Assembly (NCBI RefSeq): GCF_004011695.2
Contig: NC_082419.1
Span: 1,364,001-1,428,000, forward strand
Reading direction: 5' to 3'
Length of the DNA: 64,000 nt
Source: Ascochyta rabiei
Taxonomy: Eukaryota > Ascomycota > Dothideomycetes > Pleosporales > Didymellaceae
Shown here in pieces: positions 32,657 to 44,507 of the stretch (position 1 is its first letter; the number at the start of each line of letters is the position of its first letter). Below the pieces are notes generated by a model, which was given only the letters and a program-made list of their open reading frames with translations, made no database searches and was not told where the DNA came from. Made by a program: the position numbers and the translations under genes.

Positions 32657-35600
32657 ATGTCCGCTCCCCATGAATACCACCAGCCAAATGCGCCAGACGA
32701 GGACTCGGACCTCGAACTCGACCTCGAAGAACTCGACCCTCTCGCCGGGCGCCCCCACCCCGCAGCCTCGTCGCCGCCGCGCCGCCAGTCGAAAGAGCAG
32801 CGACGGCCCTACCACGAGCTCGGCGCAAGGATTCCCCTCCGCAACCTGCGTGCAGGCAGACTGCGGGGGGATCGGAGGGGAGAAGAGCGCGAGGAGGAGG
32901 ACCTGCGCGGCCTGATGGACGACGACGACGACGACGACGACGAGAGGGAAAACCGCAACTCGGCCGGCAGCTTTGGCCGTTCGGGCGACGACGACGCCCC
33001 GCTGCTGCCCGCCAGCACCGACCCGCGCCGACCAGGCCAGCGCAAGCCGAGCGCCTTGTCCAAGCTGAGCGCTGCCCTGCGTCTGCCGAGCTTCCTCGCA
33101 AAGCAGGACGTCGGCGCCATACACCTGCGCGACGGTGCGGGCGACAACGACGCCGACAACGACGCCGACGAAGAACACGACCCTACCACCCAGCGCACCG
33201 TCTCTGTCGGCGCGCTCCAGACATCCCGCTTCCCCGCAAACGCTGTTTCCAACGCCAAATACACCCCCTGGAGCTTCTTGCCGCGCACCTTGTACAACGA
33301 GTTCTCCTTCTTCATCAACATGTATTTCCTGCTGGTAGCCGCTTCGCAGATGATAAAACCCCTCCGCCTTGGCTACCTCTCCACCTACATCGCCCCGCTG
33401 GCTTTCGTCATCACCATCACGCTGGGCAAAGAGGCCCTGGACGACATCGCGCGGCGGCGGAGAGACGCAGAGGCAAACTCGGAAGCCTACACGGTGCTGA
33501 GGTTCGAAGAGAACAGCGTGGGCAACGGTCTTGCGCCAGGACAAGCCTCCAGCAGGAAGAAGAGGTCGCGAAAGAGCAAGAGCAAGAGGGAGAGGGAGAC
33601 GGGCAGCCTGGCTGACATGGCCGACGAGGAGCAACGGTTGTCCACCAAGGGACTGGCCACCTGCACCTACTTCGAGCTAGTCAAGCCGTCCAGGAACTTA
33701 AAGGTGGGCGACGTCGTGAAGCTCGGCAAAGACCAGCGAGTGCCCGCAGACATGGTCGTGCTCAAGAGTCTGGCTGCCGACAACGCACCCGCGTCCGCAG
33801 AGCCGACTCGAAACAACCAATCAGCTTTGCCCATCGACGGAGAGGACGGCGATGCGTCCCAAGCCGAGACTGCAAAGCTGGAAACCGCCGTTTCAACAGG
33901 TCCCTCGGGTGAAGCTTTCATTCGCACCGACCAGCTCGACGGTGAGACGGACTGGAAGTTGCGTTTGTCTTCGCCTCTGACGCAAAACCTCAACGTTGGA
34001 GAATACACCCGCCTCCGCCTGGTTGCCGGCAAACCAGACAAGAAGGTCAATGAGTTTTATGGCACCGTCGAGCTGCAGCCGAAGCGTCCACAGCAGTACG
34101 ATCCCCACGAGGCCGAGCAGTCGTCCAGCGACGAGGTTCAGTCTGCGCCCCTCGGCATTGACAACACCATCTGGGCGAACACGGTGGTGGCCTCAAGCTG
34201 CACTCTGCTTGCTGTGGTCGTCTACACGGGCCCGCAAACACGACAGGCTCTGTCCACATCGCCTTCACGGTCCAAGACGGGGCTGCTGGAACTCGAAATC
34301 AACGCGCTTACCAAGTGGCTGTGTATCTTCACTCTCTCGCTGTCTTTCATTCTCGTCGCTCTCGCCGGGTTCAGGGAGATTGAGGGCCGCGTATGGTACA
34401 TCAACATGATGCGGTTCCTGATTCTCTTCTCTACCATTGTCCCCGTCGGTCTGCGCGTCAATCTCGACATGGGCAAGTCAGTCTATGCGTGGTTCATCGA
34501 GCACGATGAAAGCATCAAAGGGACCGTCGTCCGAACGAGCACGATTCCGGAGGATCTAGGACGAATTGAGTATCTCCTGAGCGACAAAACGGGTACTCTG
34601 ACCCAGAATGGTATGTCTATTGGGAACTGTTGACTAGACCAAACTGACGGTCTACAGAAATGGCAATGAAGAAGATCCACGTAGGTACGGTGTCTTACGC
34701 CAATGAGGCCATGGACGAGGTCTCTTCGTACGTCCGACAGTGCTTTACACCACCTGCAGGTGAAGCACCGTCCCTGGTAACCCCGTCCTCAGCCTACACT
34801 GTACCCCTCACTTCGGCCACCCGCACACGCAGAGAGATAGGATCCCGAGTCCGCGATGTGGTGCTGGCGCTGGCCCTATGCCACAACGTCACCCCGACCA
34901 CCGAGGAGGAAAACGGAGAGATGATCACCACGTACCAGGCTTCGTCTCCGGACGAAATTGCCATCGTTCGCTGGACCGAGGCTGTCGGGCTGAAGCTGCT
35001 CCAGCGCGATCGAGAATCCATGACACTGCAGTCTTGCGACAGCGGCAATACCGTTGTGCGGGTGCGGATCCTCAACACATTTCCCTTCACGTCAGAAGGC
35101 AAAAGAATGGGAATCGTAGTGAAGTTCTACCACGGCCCGGCGTCGTCGGCTTCAGATGAGGATGGTGAGATCTGGTTCTACCAAAAAGGCGCCGACACGG
35201 TCATGACCTCCATTGTTGCCGCCAATGACTGGCTCGACGAGGAGACTGCGAACATGGCCAGAGAGGGACTTCGAACTCTAGTGGTGGGACGTAAGAAGCT
35301 CTCCGCTCAGAGCTACCAAGACTTTTCCAGCAAGCTCGCACAGGCCTCACTAGCCTTGCAGAACCGCGACGCAGGTGTAGCAGATGTGGTCAGCGAGTAT
35401 CTGGAGCGCAACCTCGAACTTCTCGGCGTGACCGGTGTCGAGGACAAGTTGCAGAAAGATGTCAAGCCCTCGCTCGAGCTTCTACGTAACGCTGGCATCA
35501 AGATCTGGATGTTGACCGGCGATAAAGTCGAAACCGCTCGCTGCGTGGCCGTAAGCTCCAAGCTCGTCGCACGAGGCCAATACATACACACCATACAGAA

Positions 35601-36726
35601 GCGTACGTCTCCCTTCTTCCGCACAGCACACCTCACTCTCCACAGCAGACCTTACTAACTCACAACAGTGAAGCGTAAAGACCTCGCTCATTCGTCCCTC
35701 GACTTCCTCCGCGGCAAGACTGACGCCTGTCTGCTCATCGACGGCGAATCTCTCGCGCTCATGCTGACCCACTACCGTCAAGAATTCATCGCCATCGCAG
35801 TCCAACTCCCCACCGTCGTCGCCTGCCGCTGCTCGCCCACTCAAAAAGCCGACGTGGCGCGCCTGATCCGCTCCTACACCAAGAAGCGCGTCTGCTGCAT
35901 CGGCGACGGCGGCAACGACGTGTCCATGATCCAAGCGGCTGACGTGGGCGTGGGCATCGTCGGCAAAGAAGGTCGCCAAGCCTCGCTCGCCGCCGACTTC
36001 AGCATCGAGCAGTTCTGCTACCTCGTCAAGCTGCTCGTCTGGCACGGCCGCAACAGCTACAAGCGTAGCGCCAAGCTCTCGCAGTTTGTCATCCACCGCG
36101 GCCTCATCATCTCCATCTGCCAAACCGTCTACTCCATCGCCACCGCCTACGAGCCCAACGCCCTGTACAAGGACTGGCTGCTCGTCGGCTACTCGACCAT
36201 CTACACAATGATGCCCGTCTTCTCCCTCGTGCTCGACCGGGACGTAGACGAGAGCGTCGCAAACCTCTACCCAGAGCTCTACGCAGAGCTGAAGACCGGC
36301 CGCAGCCTCAGCTACAAAACCTTCTTCATCTGGGTCGCCGTCTCCATCTACCAAGGCTCCCTGATCCAGGGGCTCTCGCAGCTCCTCGTCGGCGTCGGCC
36401 CGGACAAAACCCTGGTCTTCAAACAAATGGTCGCCGTCTCCTTCTCCGTCCTCGTCCTCAACGAACTCGTCATGGTCGCCATGGAGGTCACCACCTGGCA
36501 CTGGCTCATGGTCGCCAGCATCCTCGGCACGGGCGGTATCTACGGCGCCTCGGTTCCCTTTCTGGGCGGCGCAGATGGGTATTTCGATCTGAACTACGTC
36601 GCTAGTCTGGCGTTCTGGTGGAAGGCGGCTGTCATCGCTGCTGTTTCCCTTTTGCCGCCCTACGCGGTTAAGATCCTTGGGCGCACGTTGAAGCCGCCTA
36701 GTTATCGCAAGGTGCAGGGCGTCTAG
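32657..36726 (+). CDS. NEO1: P4-type phospholipid-translocating ATPase, Neo1 type
   Basis: The protein is 1318 aa in three exons: 32657-34610, 34658-35602 and 35669-36726, with introns of 47 and 66 nt. P4-ATPases flip phospholipids to the cytosolic leaflet. Neo1 acts in Golgi and endosomes, needs no Cdc50 subunit and supports retrograde traffic. The long N-terminus is acidic and disordered, with a poly-Asp run. TM1-2 lie near 33300-33440 and the actuator loop has DGETDWKLR. The phosphorylation motif DKTGTLTQN (Asp about residue 643) ends exon 1, and the splice restores TQNEMAMKKIHVGTV. Later motifs are MLTGDKVETARC and GDGGNDVSMIQAADVGVG, followed by six TM segments. The lengths of the actuator loop and N-terminus exceed those of yeast Neo1. 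No inactivating change was seen. Confidence 0.92.
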
Positions 36727-36807
36727 ACCTCTATTTAGCTTTGGTATTGTTGTTTTATCTAGTTTGTATGTAGCGTTGCTTAGCGTTCTTTATTCTATTA
36801 TTTTACC

Positions 36808-36885
36808 TCTTCTTCTTCTTCTTCTTCTTCTTCTTCTTCTTCTTCTTCTTCTTCTTCTTCTTCTTCTTCTTCTTCTTCTTCTTCT
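36808..36885. repeat. (TTC)n microsatellite, about 26 units
   Basis: An almost uninterrupted TTC/CTT run starts about 80 bp after the NEO1 stop, in its probable 3' UTR or flank. It is a polypyrimidine mirror-repeat-type sequence on the + strand. Confidence 0.95.
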
Positions 36886-39800
36886 CTCTTATATACTAGA
36901 TCCTTTCTAACTAAATATTCTTAAACACTATACTTATAAAAACATTACTAACTACTTAATACAGTTAGGATTCTAGAGAAGATAGTTATACTGCAGTTTA
37001 CATTTATATACATACTAGCTAGGGCTGTAACCTCTACAAGTCTTGGTACTGCAGCGCGTACAGGGCACTTTTGCTGCTACCTTAGCCCTTGCGTGCCCGT
37101 TGCCTGCTAGGGCTCTCTTATAGTCGAGGTCTCCAAGTAAGGGGGTATACCTTTTATTTTCGCAACGATCGCTAGGTTTGTTGCCGTCACGGTTGGACTT
37201 CTCTATCGATTGAGCTTTGCATAGACATCCGTGGACACGGAATGGTGCGGGTTGGAGTTTGCTTTTGGTTGCTGCCCCACCGTCTGATATGCGTGAGAGA
37301 GATTGGGGTCTGCCGCTCGAGAGGGGCGGACAAGACGTAGCTGTAAGAGCGAAGAGTTGCTGTTAGCGAAGAAGAAGAAATCACATACAACAGAAGAGCA
37401 GAGGCGCTGGCTACCAGAGGTTCCTTCTGGCTAGACTGGCTTGTACAGCCTCAGTTCGACCGTGGCTCCGAGCCAGCCAAAGCCAAACGCGAAAAGACGC
37501 AGTACTAAATGCTCGCCTGCGCCGCCCACAACAACACTCAAAGACACTTCGCTTCGTAACAAGGGCTCAGAGACCGGTGATGATCATCTGTCGCCTACAG
37601 GATGTTCCGAGGTCCAAACCAAGTGAAGGTAGCCTGTTGGGGTTGCGCGGAGCGAGCATAGCCAACGCGGGACGACGTTTATGGTCAGAGGCTTACAGGA
37701 TCGTCGTTGGTGGGGGCCTCAGTGTCTTAACAAGGGCCCGAGGGTGTCTTCATTCCACCCGCCTTGGAGGGTTCCAACACTGTGCACCGTCTTAGAACAG
37801 TGCAGACAGCATGATCGTGGTCACAGGTGCCGGCGGTGGCCGTTGAAGATGGAGATGAAGCGAGTGGCGAGGGCGAATGGGAGACGCGTTTACTAACGAC
37901 CTGGGGGCATGTTTGGAGAGCTGGATCTCCAAATCAGTACACGTGGAGTTCTAGTAGATTGGGATGGACACAGAGTTGACGGAAAGCAGTGGTGGGTTAC
38001 GATAGAGTGGGAAGGAGGTTGGAAGTAATGTATCGCAATGAGCTTGACGTCGCTGTAGCCGTAGTTGGTTGACCTCCGAAGTGGAGTGATCGTGTCAAGG
38101 CAGTCTGTTAGGTGGAGCGGCAAACGGGTATGCCGCGTTGGGATCGTAGAACTGTTGGGATTGGGAGCGGCGAACTCGATGGAGTCGCACGTGAGGCAAA
38201 TCCGCAATGGTCTAGGCCCCAAGTCCATGCGACCACGAGGGGATGGTGTGAAGGCTCGAACTGGGTGGATGAGGAAGAGTAGATGGACAGCACGGGGCTA
38301 AGTGCAGCTTCAAATGGTGCAGAGTAACCTCTGGCAGATACCTCGCTTCCTCTCCTCGAACTGTCTTCCTTCCAAGAGTTGCATTTCGCAGGCCCAGTCT
38401 CATTTTTCTAGAAAGAGCGCATCGTGATAGCTAGCCTAGACTACCCAAGAGCCAATAACGCTGGGCTTCAAAAAGTTCCCGGCCGGCAAGATCCCGTGCG
38501 TCTGTAAGATATAACTGTAAAGACTCATGATCGGCTTGATAAGTTCAAGAGATGCTTGTGATTGCGTTATCAAGCAGGATGCGAGCACAGCTGGATAGCA
38601 CTTGCACTGCAATCAATGTTGTAGAATACCTTTTTGTGCGAAATTTAGGCTTCCAATTGTTCATATGTTTACCGCAGATATAACACGTGTCAGCCATCGA
38701 GAGCCTGCTAACGAGTCTGATTGTTGTGACTATCGTGGGCTTTGGGAGGTCGAACTTTCGGAGCCAGCATTAAACAGCTTCTTAACAACATTCGCTTTGA
38801 GTCGGGCCTTTTCTACTTGTTGTCTGTTATTGGTGTTTGTTTGTTGAGAGAGTCAGACGAAGAGAGAGACTATCAGGAAAGTTTGCATCCGTGGGTAAAT
38901 TCGGTGGGGTAGTGGTGACACCACTACAAGAGGGGCAGCATGAGCGGGAAGTATTAGGTGGTCACGATAGCCGTTGTCGGTAGCGGTCCTCGATGCTAGA
39001 ATCTTGCTCGAGTAGCAAAGCTAGTGGACGGCTGGCTGAATTGATGCGCTCACAGCATTGTACCGGCTGGCGTTGTGTCATGTTCGGTACACTCCAGGCT
39101 CCTCGTGAGCTGTTTCGTCGTTTGCGTGCTGTTTGTTCGGTCTTCGATTCCATTGGACAGTGCTGCATGGCTGTGTGTAGTCAACAAGGGCGCACCGTTC
39201 GCAAGTCTTCCCCTCTAGGCGACACAAGATGAGCTTGATGTTCACGCTCCTGATCCTTCACGCTTCCGCCGCGATGGACAGCTGTACGTCGCTAAGACGT
39301 TCATGCTCGTTTTAAGCGCTAGTGACGGACCCTGTCTGCGGCACGCCGTAGCACAACCTCGTGCGAGGCTAGGACACGGATAAAGTTGCTTGGGTTACCA
39401 TCGTACAAGCGGCAAGACTTTTCAATCCCAACCACACAAGCGGTGTTCTCGTTGTACCTTCAGTTGATCTCGCTATCTATGTAAGGGATTGAGGACCATG
39501 GTCCTTCCAGAACCCTGCCACGATGCTAACACGCCGTGGCCTCCAGCCACCCAGGCGGAAGTCGGCTGCAGAGTTTGGTCACGACTCGTGTTGGCAGCTT
39601 CGCGCGTCAGGAGGTGGAGGTGGCGAGGTTGGTTGAGGCGTGACAACGATGATCGTTGTGCGTGTCCCGAGAACATCGCAATCACAACTGAGGGTCGCAG
39701 ATACGGGCTCTTTGATTGCGCATGAACAAAGCGTGATTGCAGTCAGACAAGGGTATTGTTGCGCAGTCGCGCAATTGGGTACTGTCCAGATGAAGTTTTG

Positions 39801-40910
39801 GAATACTGAAATCGACCTTCGGAGGTGAGCACGATTGACGACTCTTAGCACCAGGATGTTGGACAGCAGCGGACTGTTGAGCCACGGTTGAGCTGGTCGC
39901 ATGAGTCTTGGTGGAGCATGGAGCGGTGGCAGGAGGATCTGCATGCAAGCTTTAGTGAAACCCTCCAGGGCTTGGCAATGCACTCGCCTCTTCCTTTTCG
40001 AGCATCTCTGGCCACCCGTCAGACCCGCACAGCCGACGTCAATGCGAGCGAGTGACGCTTCCTACGAGATGCTGTGAGCTCCCAGCCTGCCACCAAGCAG
40101 AAGCTTGCGTCCGTGGGACAAAGCCTTGTGTCTATTGTGCTGATTTTTTTTTTCAGCGGTGCGCCGTCTTCCAGTCGGTCTTCGTTGACGTTTTACCTGC
40201 ATAAGACTGATGTCTAGACGGCAGCGTACCGGTGTGCGACTCTCTCACGGCAGCTAAACTGCCACTTTTTGGGGCTGGGAGTCCCACTTTGGTGCTTCGA
40301 CGCGGACAAGGTACAGATGTGATTGGTGTCACCGAATCGAGTGCACGTTTGTGCTTGGCCTGACGGCCTAGTGTACGCACTGTTACCCATAGGATGGGGA
40401 TGATCAGGGCGGTGCGCCATTACATTCACGGTTTGCTGGTGTGAGTACTTGTACTCGGGTATTCCTTCGTTGCGTCACGCCTGTCAATCGATTCAGTCCC
40501 ATAATTTTTAGTGTTTGTTGTCTAAAGAGTAAGATGAGCTTTGTGCCCGTCGTACGCAAGAACTGATACTCACCACTACGATCTGGAATCACTCGTACCC
40601 GGAGCAAGGACTCACCATCACAGATTTGAAGGAACATAACTGGACGAATGAAAAGAGTTGGGATCCTTGGACTCGCCGTTTGTTTGCCAACGACCCGCAC
40701 GTGACCGTGCGTTTGCTCCTTCCTGCTCGACCTTCTTGAGGTCACCGATACCGTACAAAAAACCTCGACCGCCCACACACTCTCTTTTCTTCCGTCACCA
40801 GCTGGAGCCACTCCTTTCATTTCCGGCTGCGACGCTTACTATCGTTCGGGATCGTTGATCCATTATTTTCAGTCCTTCACACCATCAACAGTGTCTGTCG
40901 ACGCTACGTC
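36886..40910. other. 4-kb region without a supported gene
   Basis: I found no frame with fungal-like codon use, domain similarity and splice signals. 36886-37170 is AT-rich; the rest is of mixed composition, with many short frames broken in all six frames. A (T)10 run lies at 40144-40154. It could hold non-coding RNA or worn gene remains that cannot be judged by eye. Confidence 0.45.
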
Positions 40911-43236
40911 ATGCAGACTTTTGCTCTACTTGCCCTGACGGGCTTCACATCGCTCGTTCAGTCGACTCCAGTGGCCCCCGCGCAACCACGCTCGCTCCCT
41001 CAAGCCAGACCGCACATCCAGACTCGACAGGCTAACAACTCGTCGAGTCCTGCGTGTGCTCAGGTCTCGCAAGCCATCTACGGAGATGGAACCACAGTTG
41101 CCAACCAGGTCGTGCCCGCTGGAATCGCATGGGACTGCATCAACAGCGTGCCGTTCAACGCGACCTCTGGCAAGCTCCTCATCGAGTCTCTCAAGCCCTA
41201 CATGGAGTGGCAGAGCACCCTCACGGTCTTGAAGAACCCACCTGCGGAGTACGTCGACAAAGTCCAGCCTGCAGTCGACATCATGGGCGGTCTTGACCAG
41301 ATCGCCAGCGACATCGACGCTGGTAAATTCACCAACGAATACGACTTTGGCTGGGCTCTGTACACTTTGATCCAGAGTGCTCACGACGGTCACTTCTCCT
41401 ACGTCCCGGACTCAGTCGGTGGCATCTTCCAGTGGGGCCGTAACGTACCGCTGGTGTCTGTCTCTGAGGATGGCGAGCAACTTCCTGCCGTGTTTGCCTT
41501 TGAAGATGTCCTAGGCCTCCAATACAAGAACATCTCGTACACCCCATCAGCCGTCGTCAAGATCGACAACACCGAAACAACCGAGTTCCTGCAGACTTTG
41601 AGTCAGCTCGGATCTCTCCAGGATCGTGATGCTCTGTACAACAACGTCTTCTACGAGCTTGCACAGGTCAGTCTGGGCGAGTCAGGCAGCGGAACCGGTA
41701 TGTTTACTGGCGGTGGCCGCGGTCGTTACGTGTACCCCGGCGCAACCACTACTTTCAGCTTCGCCAATGGTACCGAACGCACTATACAGAACTACGCTCG
41801 TGCACGGTACGACTTCCGGAATGTCAACACTGGAGAGGATCTTGCCAAGAGATGGTTCAGCTATGGCAGTGCAGCATCTGCGCAGGCAGCATCGCAGGAG
41901 GCCGAGACAGTATCGACAGCAGCATCTGCCGCTACAGCACCTGGATACCCCGACCCCGTCTCTCTAGGGCCGTTCAACCTCATCAACGGTTACTACATTG
42001 AAGATGCTGGATACGCTGATGTGGCTGTTCTTTCCATTCCCAACTTTGTGGGTAGCTCGTCCGCCGGTGTTCCCTTCCAGAAGACTTCGCAGGAGTTCCT
42101 CGCAAAGGCGCTTGCAGACGGAAAGACCAAGCTGATCCTCGATCTCCAAGCCAATGGAGGCGGTACCATTCTGCAAGGTTATGACTTGTTCAAGCAGCTG
42201 TTTCCTGACTACGACCCTTACGGCGCCAACCGTTACCGTGCTACCGAAGCTGCAGACTTGATCGGTCAGTCGTACAGCAAGTACGCTTCCCAGGCTCCCC
42301 GAGGGGCCAACAAATCGCTCTCGACTGCCCAGTCATCCTACTTCGACTATCACCAGGATATGACGGTAGACGCAGAGCCTTTCACATCTTGGGCAGAGAA
42401 GTTTGGTCCCCATGAGGTCAACGGAGGTGCGTGCAGTGTTGCCCAAACTCTTGCTGTGATACTGACAATCTTTAGACAAGTACACGACACTCGCGCGCTG
42501 GAATCTCTCCGACTACTACACAAGCGTCAGCTCTGGCGGCATCAACATCACCGGCTACGGACCTCTTGCCAACATCTCGGGACCGCCGAAGTTCAAACCT
42601 GAGAACATGGTCATCGTTACTGACGGATACTGCGCTTCGACCTGCACGATCTTCAGCGAATTCCTGACGAAACAGGCCGGTGTCAAGACGATTGCAATGG
42701 GAGGACGCAGCAACAAGGACGCCATCCAGGCTATCGGCGGCGTCAAGGGGGTCAACAACTACCAATTTGGGTACATTCAACAGGCCGCTCAATATGCCAT
42801 CCGATACAACCCTGCGGTCAACGAGTCGATTCTCCGCACAGATTTCGAGAGCGATATGCCGTTCTATCGCGCAGCTGGAGGCGTGTCGCCTGGAGTCAAT
42901 GTCCGCGACGGCCTTGCTCAAAACGATACGAGTGGCATCGCCTTGCAGTTTGTGTACGAGGAGGCTGACTGCCGCCTGTACTACACCCCAGAGATGACGG
43001 TCGACATCACAGCGCTCTGGAAGGCGGCTGCTGACGTGCAGTGGGGTCAGGGTGGCAAGTGCGTGGCTGGAGGAAACTACAGTCAGAAGCGCAGCCTTGG
43101 AGCCACGACGAAGCTGAAGCCTCGCCGCGTGCGTGTCTCGCAAGCTGTTGCGGTTCAGAAGGTGCAGTCGTTCGAGAACAGCTATGGTCTGGAGACGAAC
43201 TGTCACATGAAGGGAGATGGCTTCATGCACCCCTAG
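40911..43236 (+). CDS. secreted peptidase S41 family protein (CPAF-like)
   Basis: The protein is 758 aa: exon 1 at 40911-42426, a 49-nt intron at 42427-42475 (GTGCGT...TTTAG), exon 2 at 42476-43236. The splice gives EVNGG/DKYTTLARWNL. A signal peptide is clear (MQTFALLALTGFTSLVQS). The N-terminal region has FGWALYTLIQSAHDGHFSYV, a known block of fungal S41 proteins. The catalytic region includes VLSIPNFVG, TKLILDLQANGGG and VTDGYCASTCTIFSEFL; the Ser at about residue 560 is the probable nucleophile. Related fungal proteins include members of ribosomal-peptide clusters, but nothing of that kind is seen nearby. Secreted or wall-associated proteolysis is inferred; activity in this subfamily is not established. 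The gene is intact. Confidence 0.88.
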
Positions 43237-44507
43237 AGTGCACCTGATGTTGTTTGCGCAGTAGGATCATCATGTTCACATGGGGCGGCGTTTGTTCAGA
43301 GCATATCAGCCATATGCGGGCACATGGCTTGAGAGAAGGATTTCTCTCCGGTACTTATTAATCGAAATCATGCATCAATGCGACGAGTCATGGATACTAC
43401 AACAAAGTTAGCTGTGCATCACACTCCACCTCCCAACTATCGTCGTCCGTAATGGTACGGTGGTCGGTGCGTCTGCAGGCTGCAAGCAAACCCATTGAGT
43501 GTAAAAAAAATCTCGAGCATCAGCTGCTGACTCCATTCATGTCTCTCGCTTGCCCGTATACGAACCAGATGTTGATGTGCTGTGCAACTTGCCTTTTAGG
43601 GGTCCGCCTTGTTTTCCACGTCCCCCGCTTTCCAAAAATAGCATCGCCTTCTCCTATTGCTGAGACCCTAGCGCACTGACACATGCCGTTAGGGTTAGGG
43701 CAGCAGCGTCCATCCCACCTAAGGCCAGCCAACTCCACCGAAATGGTAGCGGTGAAAAGCCTTCCGCGAGCAAGAGCGCATTGAGGCGTGAGATGCTCAG
43801 ACTACTGACCTGCTGGTAACTGTCAACACCAGCTTGTCAACATTAACTGTCAGTGTCACCCACTGTAAGCTTAGCCAAGCCTGGAAGCAGACGTACCGCA
43901 ATGTCAATCAGCCGTGAAGCAACTCCATCGGCACCTGATGCGAGCAGTCCCGACCAGTCATGTTGCTGGCAGCGAAGAAGAAGGCGTTGTGCAGTCCAAG
44001 CGCACGCCGCCTCGGAGAAAAACGAGCGACCTACGTCATCAGCTCGGGCTAAGGCTATCGATAGCCCATGGCATCCGCACAGCCGCCAGCACTACGGCAT
44101 CTCCAGGCACCGGTTCGAATGCAACATTGCCTGCACCATGGTATTGCAGTGGCGCTTTCGTAGCACCCGGGCTGTCGGCGCTCCTCGAGTCCTCGAATTC
44201 TCGTGCGCGACTCGTGCGTAGCTGTGGGGTTGCAGATGCCGTCAGCTCGTAATAGCGCGGTTTAGGACCGAACAGGAAGTCAGCCGTGAGATCGACACAG
44301 GGACGCGAGATGAGAGAGCGACATTACGTGCATGGGCAGTGGCGAGTTATGTTTAGAAGAAAGGCCATGCAGGTACGAGATGTGACATGTCCGGTACTTA
44401 AGAGCCGATCGTGTCCGCATGGTTGGAAAGCACCTTCACCGTCACTATTATTCGCTTGAGCGACTCACTGAACTTGCCAACCCATCACTGCTCAGCAAGA
44501 TCTCACC
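43237..44507. other. intergenic between S41 peptidase and CBM18-AA7 oxidase
   Basis: No gene is supported in 1.27 kb. A short telomere-like TTAGGGTTAGGG lies at 43689-43700. A TACTTAAGAG near 44394 and a CAC-rich stretch lie in the last 120 bp, the likely promoter of the oxidase. Confidence 0.45.

Noticed and set aside
32483..33634. Minus-strand frame of 383 codons opposite NEO1
   Set aside because: Overlaps a clearly conserved P4-ATPase exon and has no recognisable protein features.
35482..36501. Minus-strand frame of 339 codons opposite the NEO1 C-terminal part
   Set aside because: Asp/Glu/Gly-rich shadow of a C-ending coding exon.
37187..40820. Several open frames of 60-140 codons
   Set aside because: None has a convincing start, codon bias, splice partner or domain; they occur on both strands at the density expected by chance.
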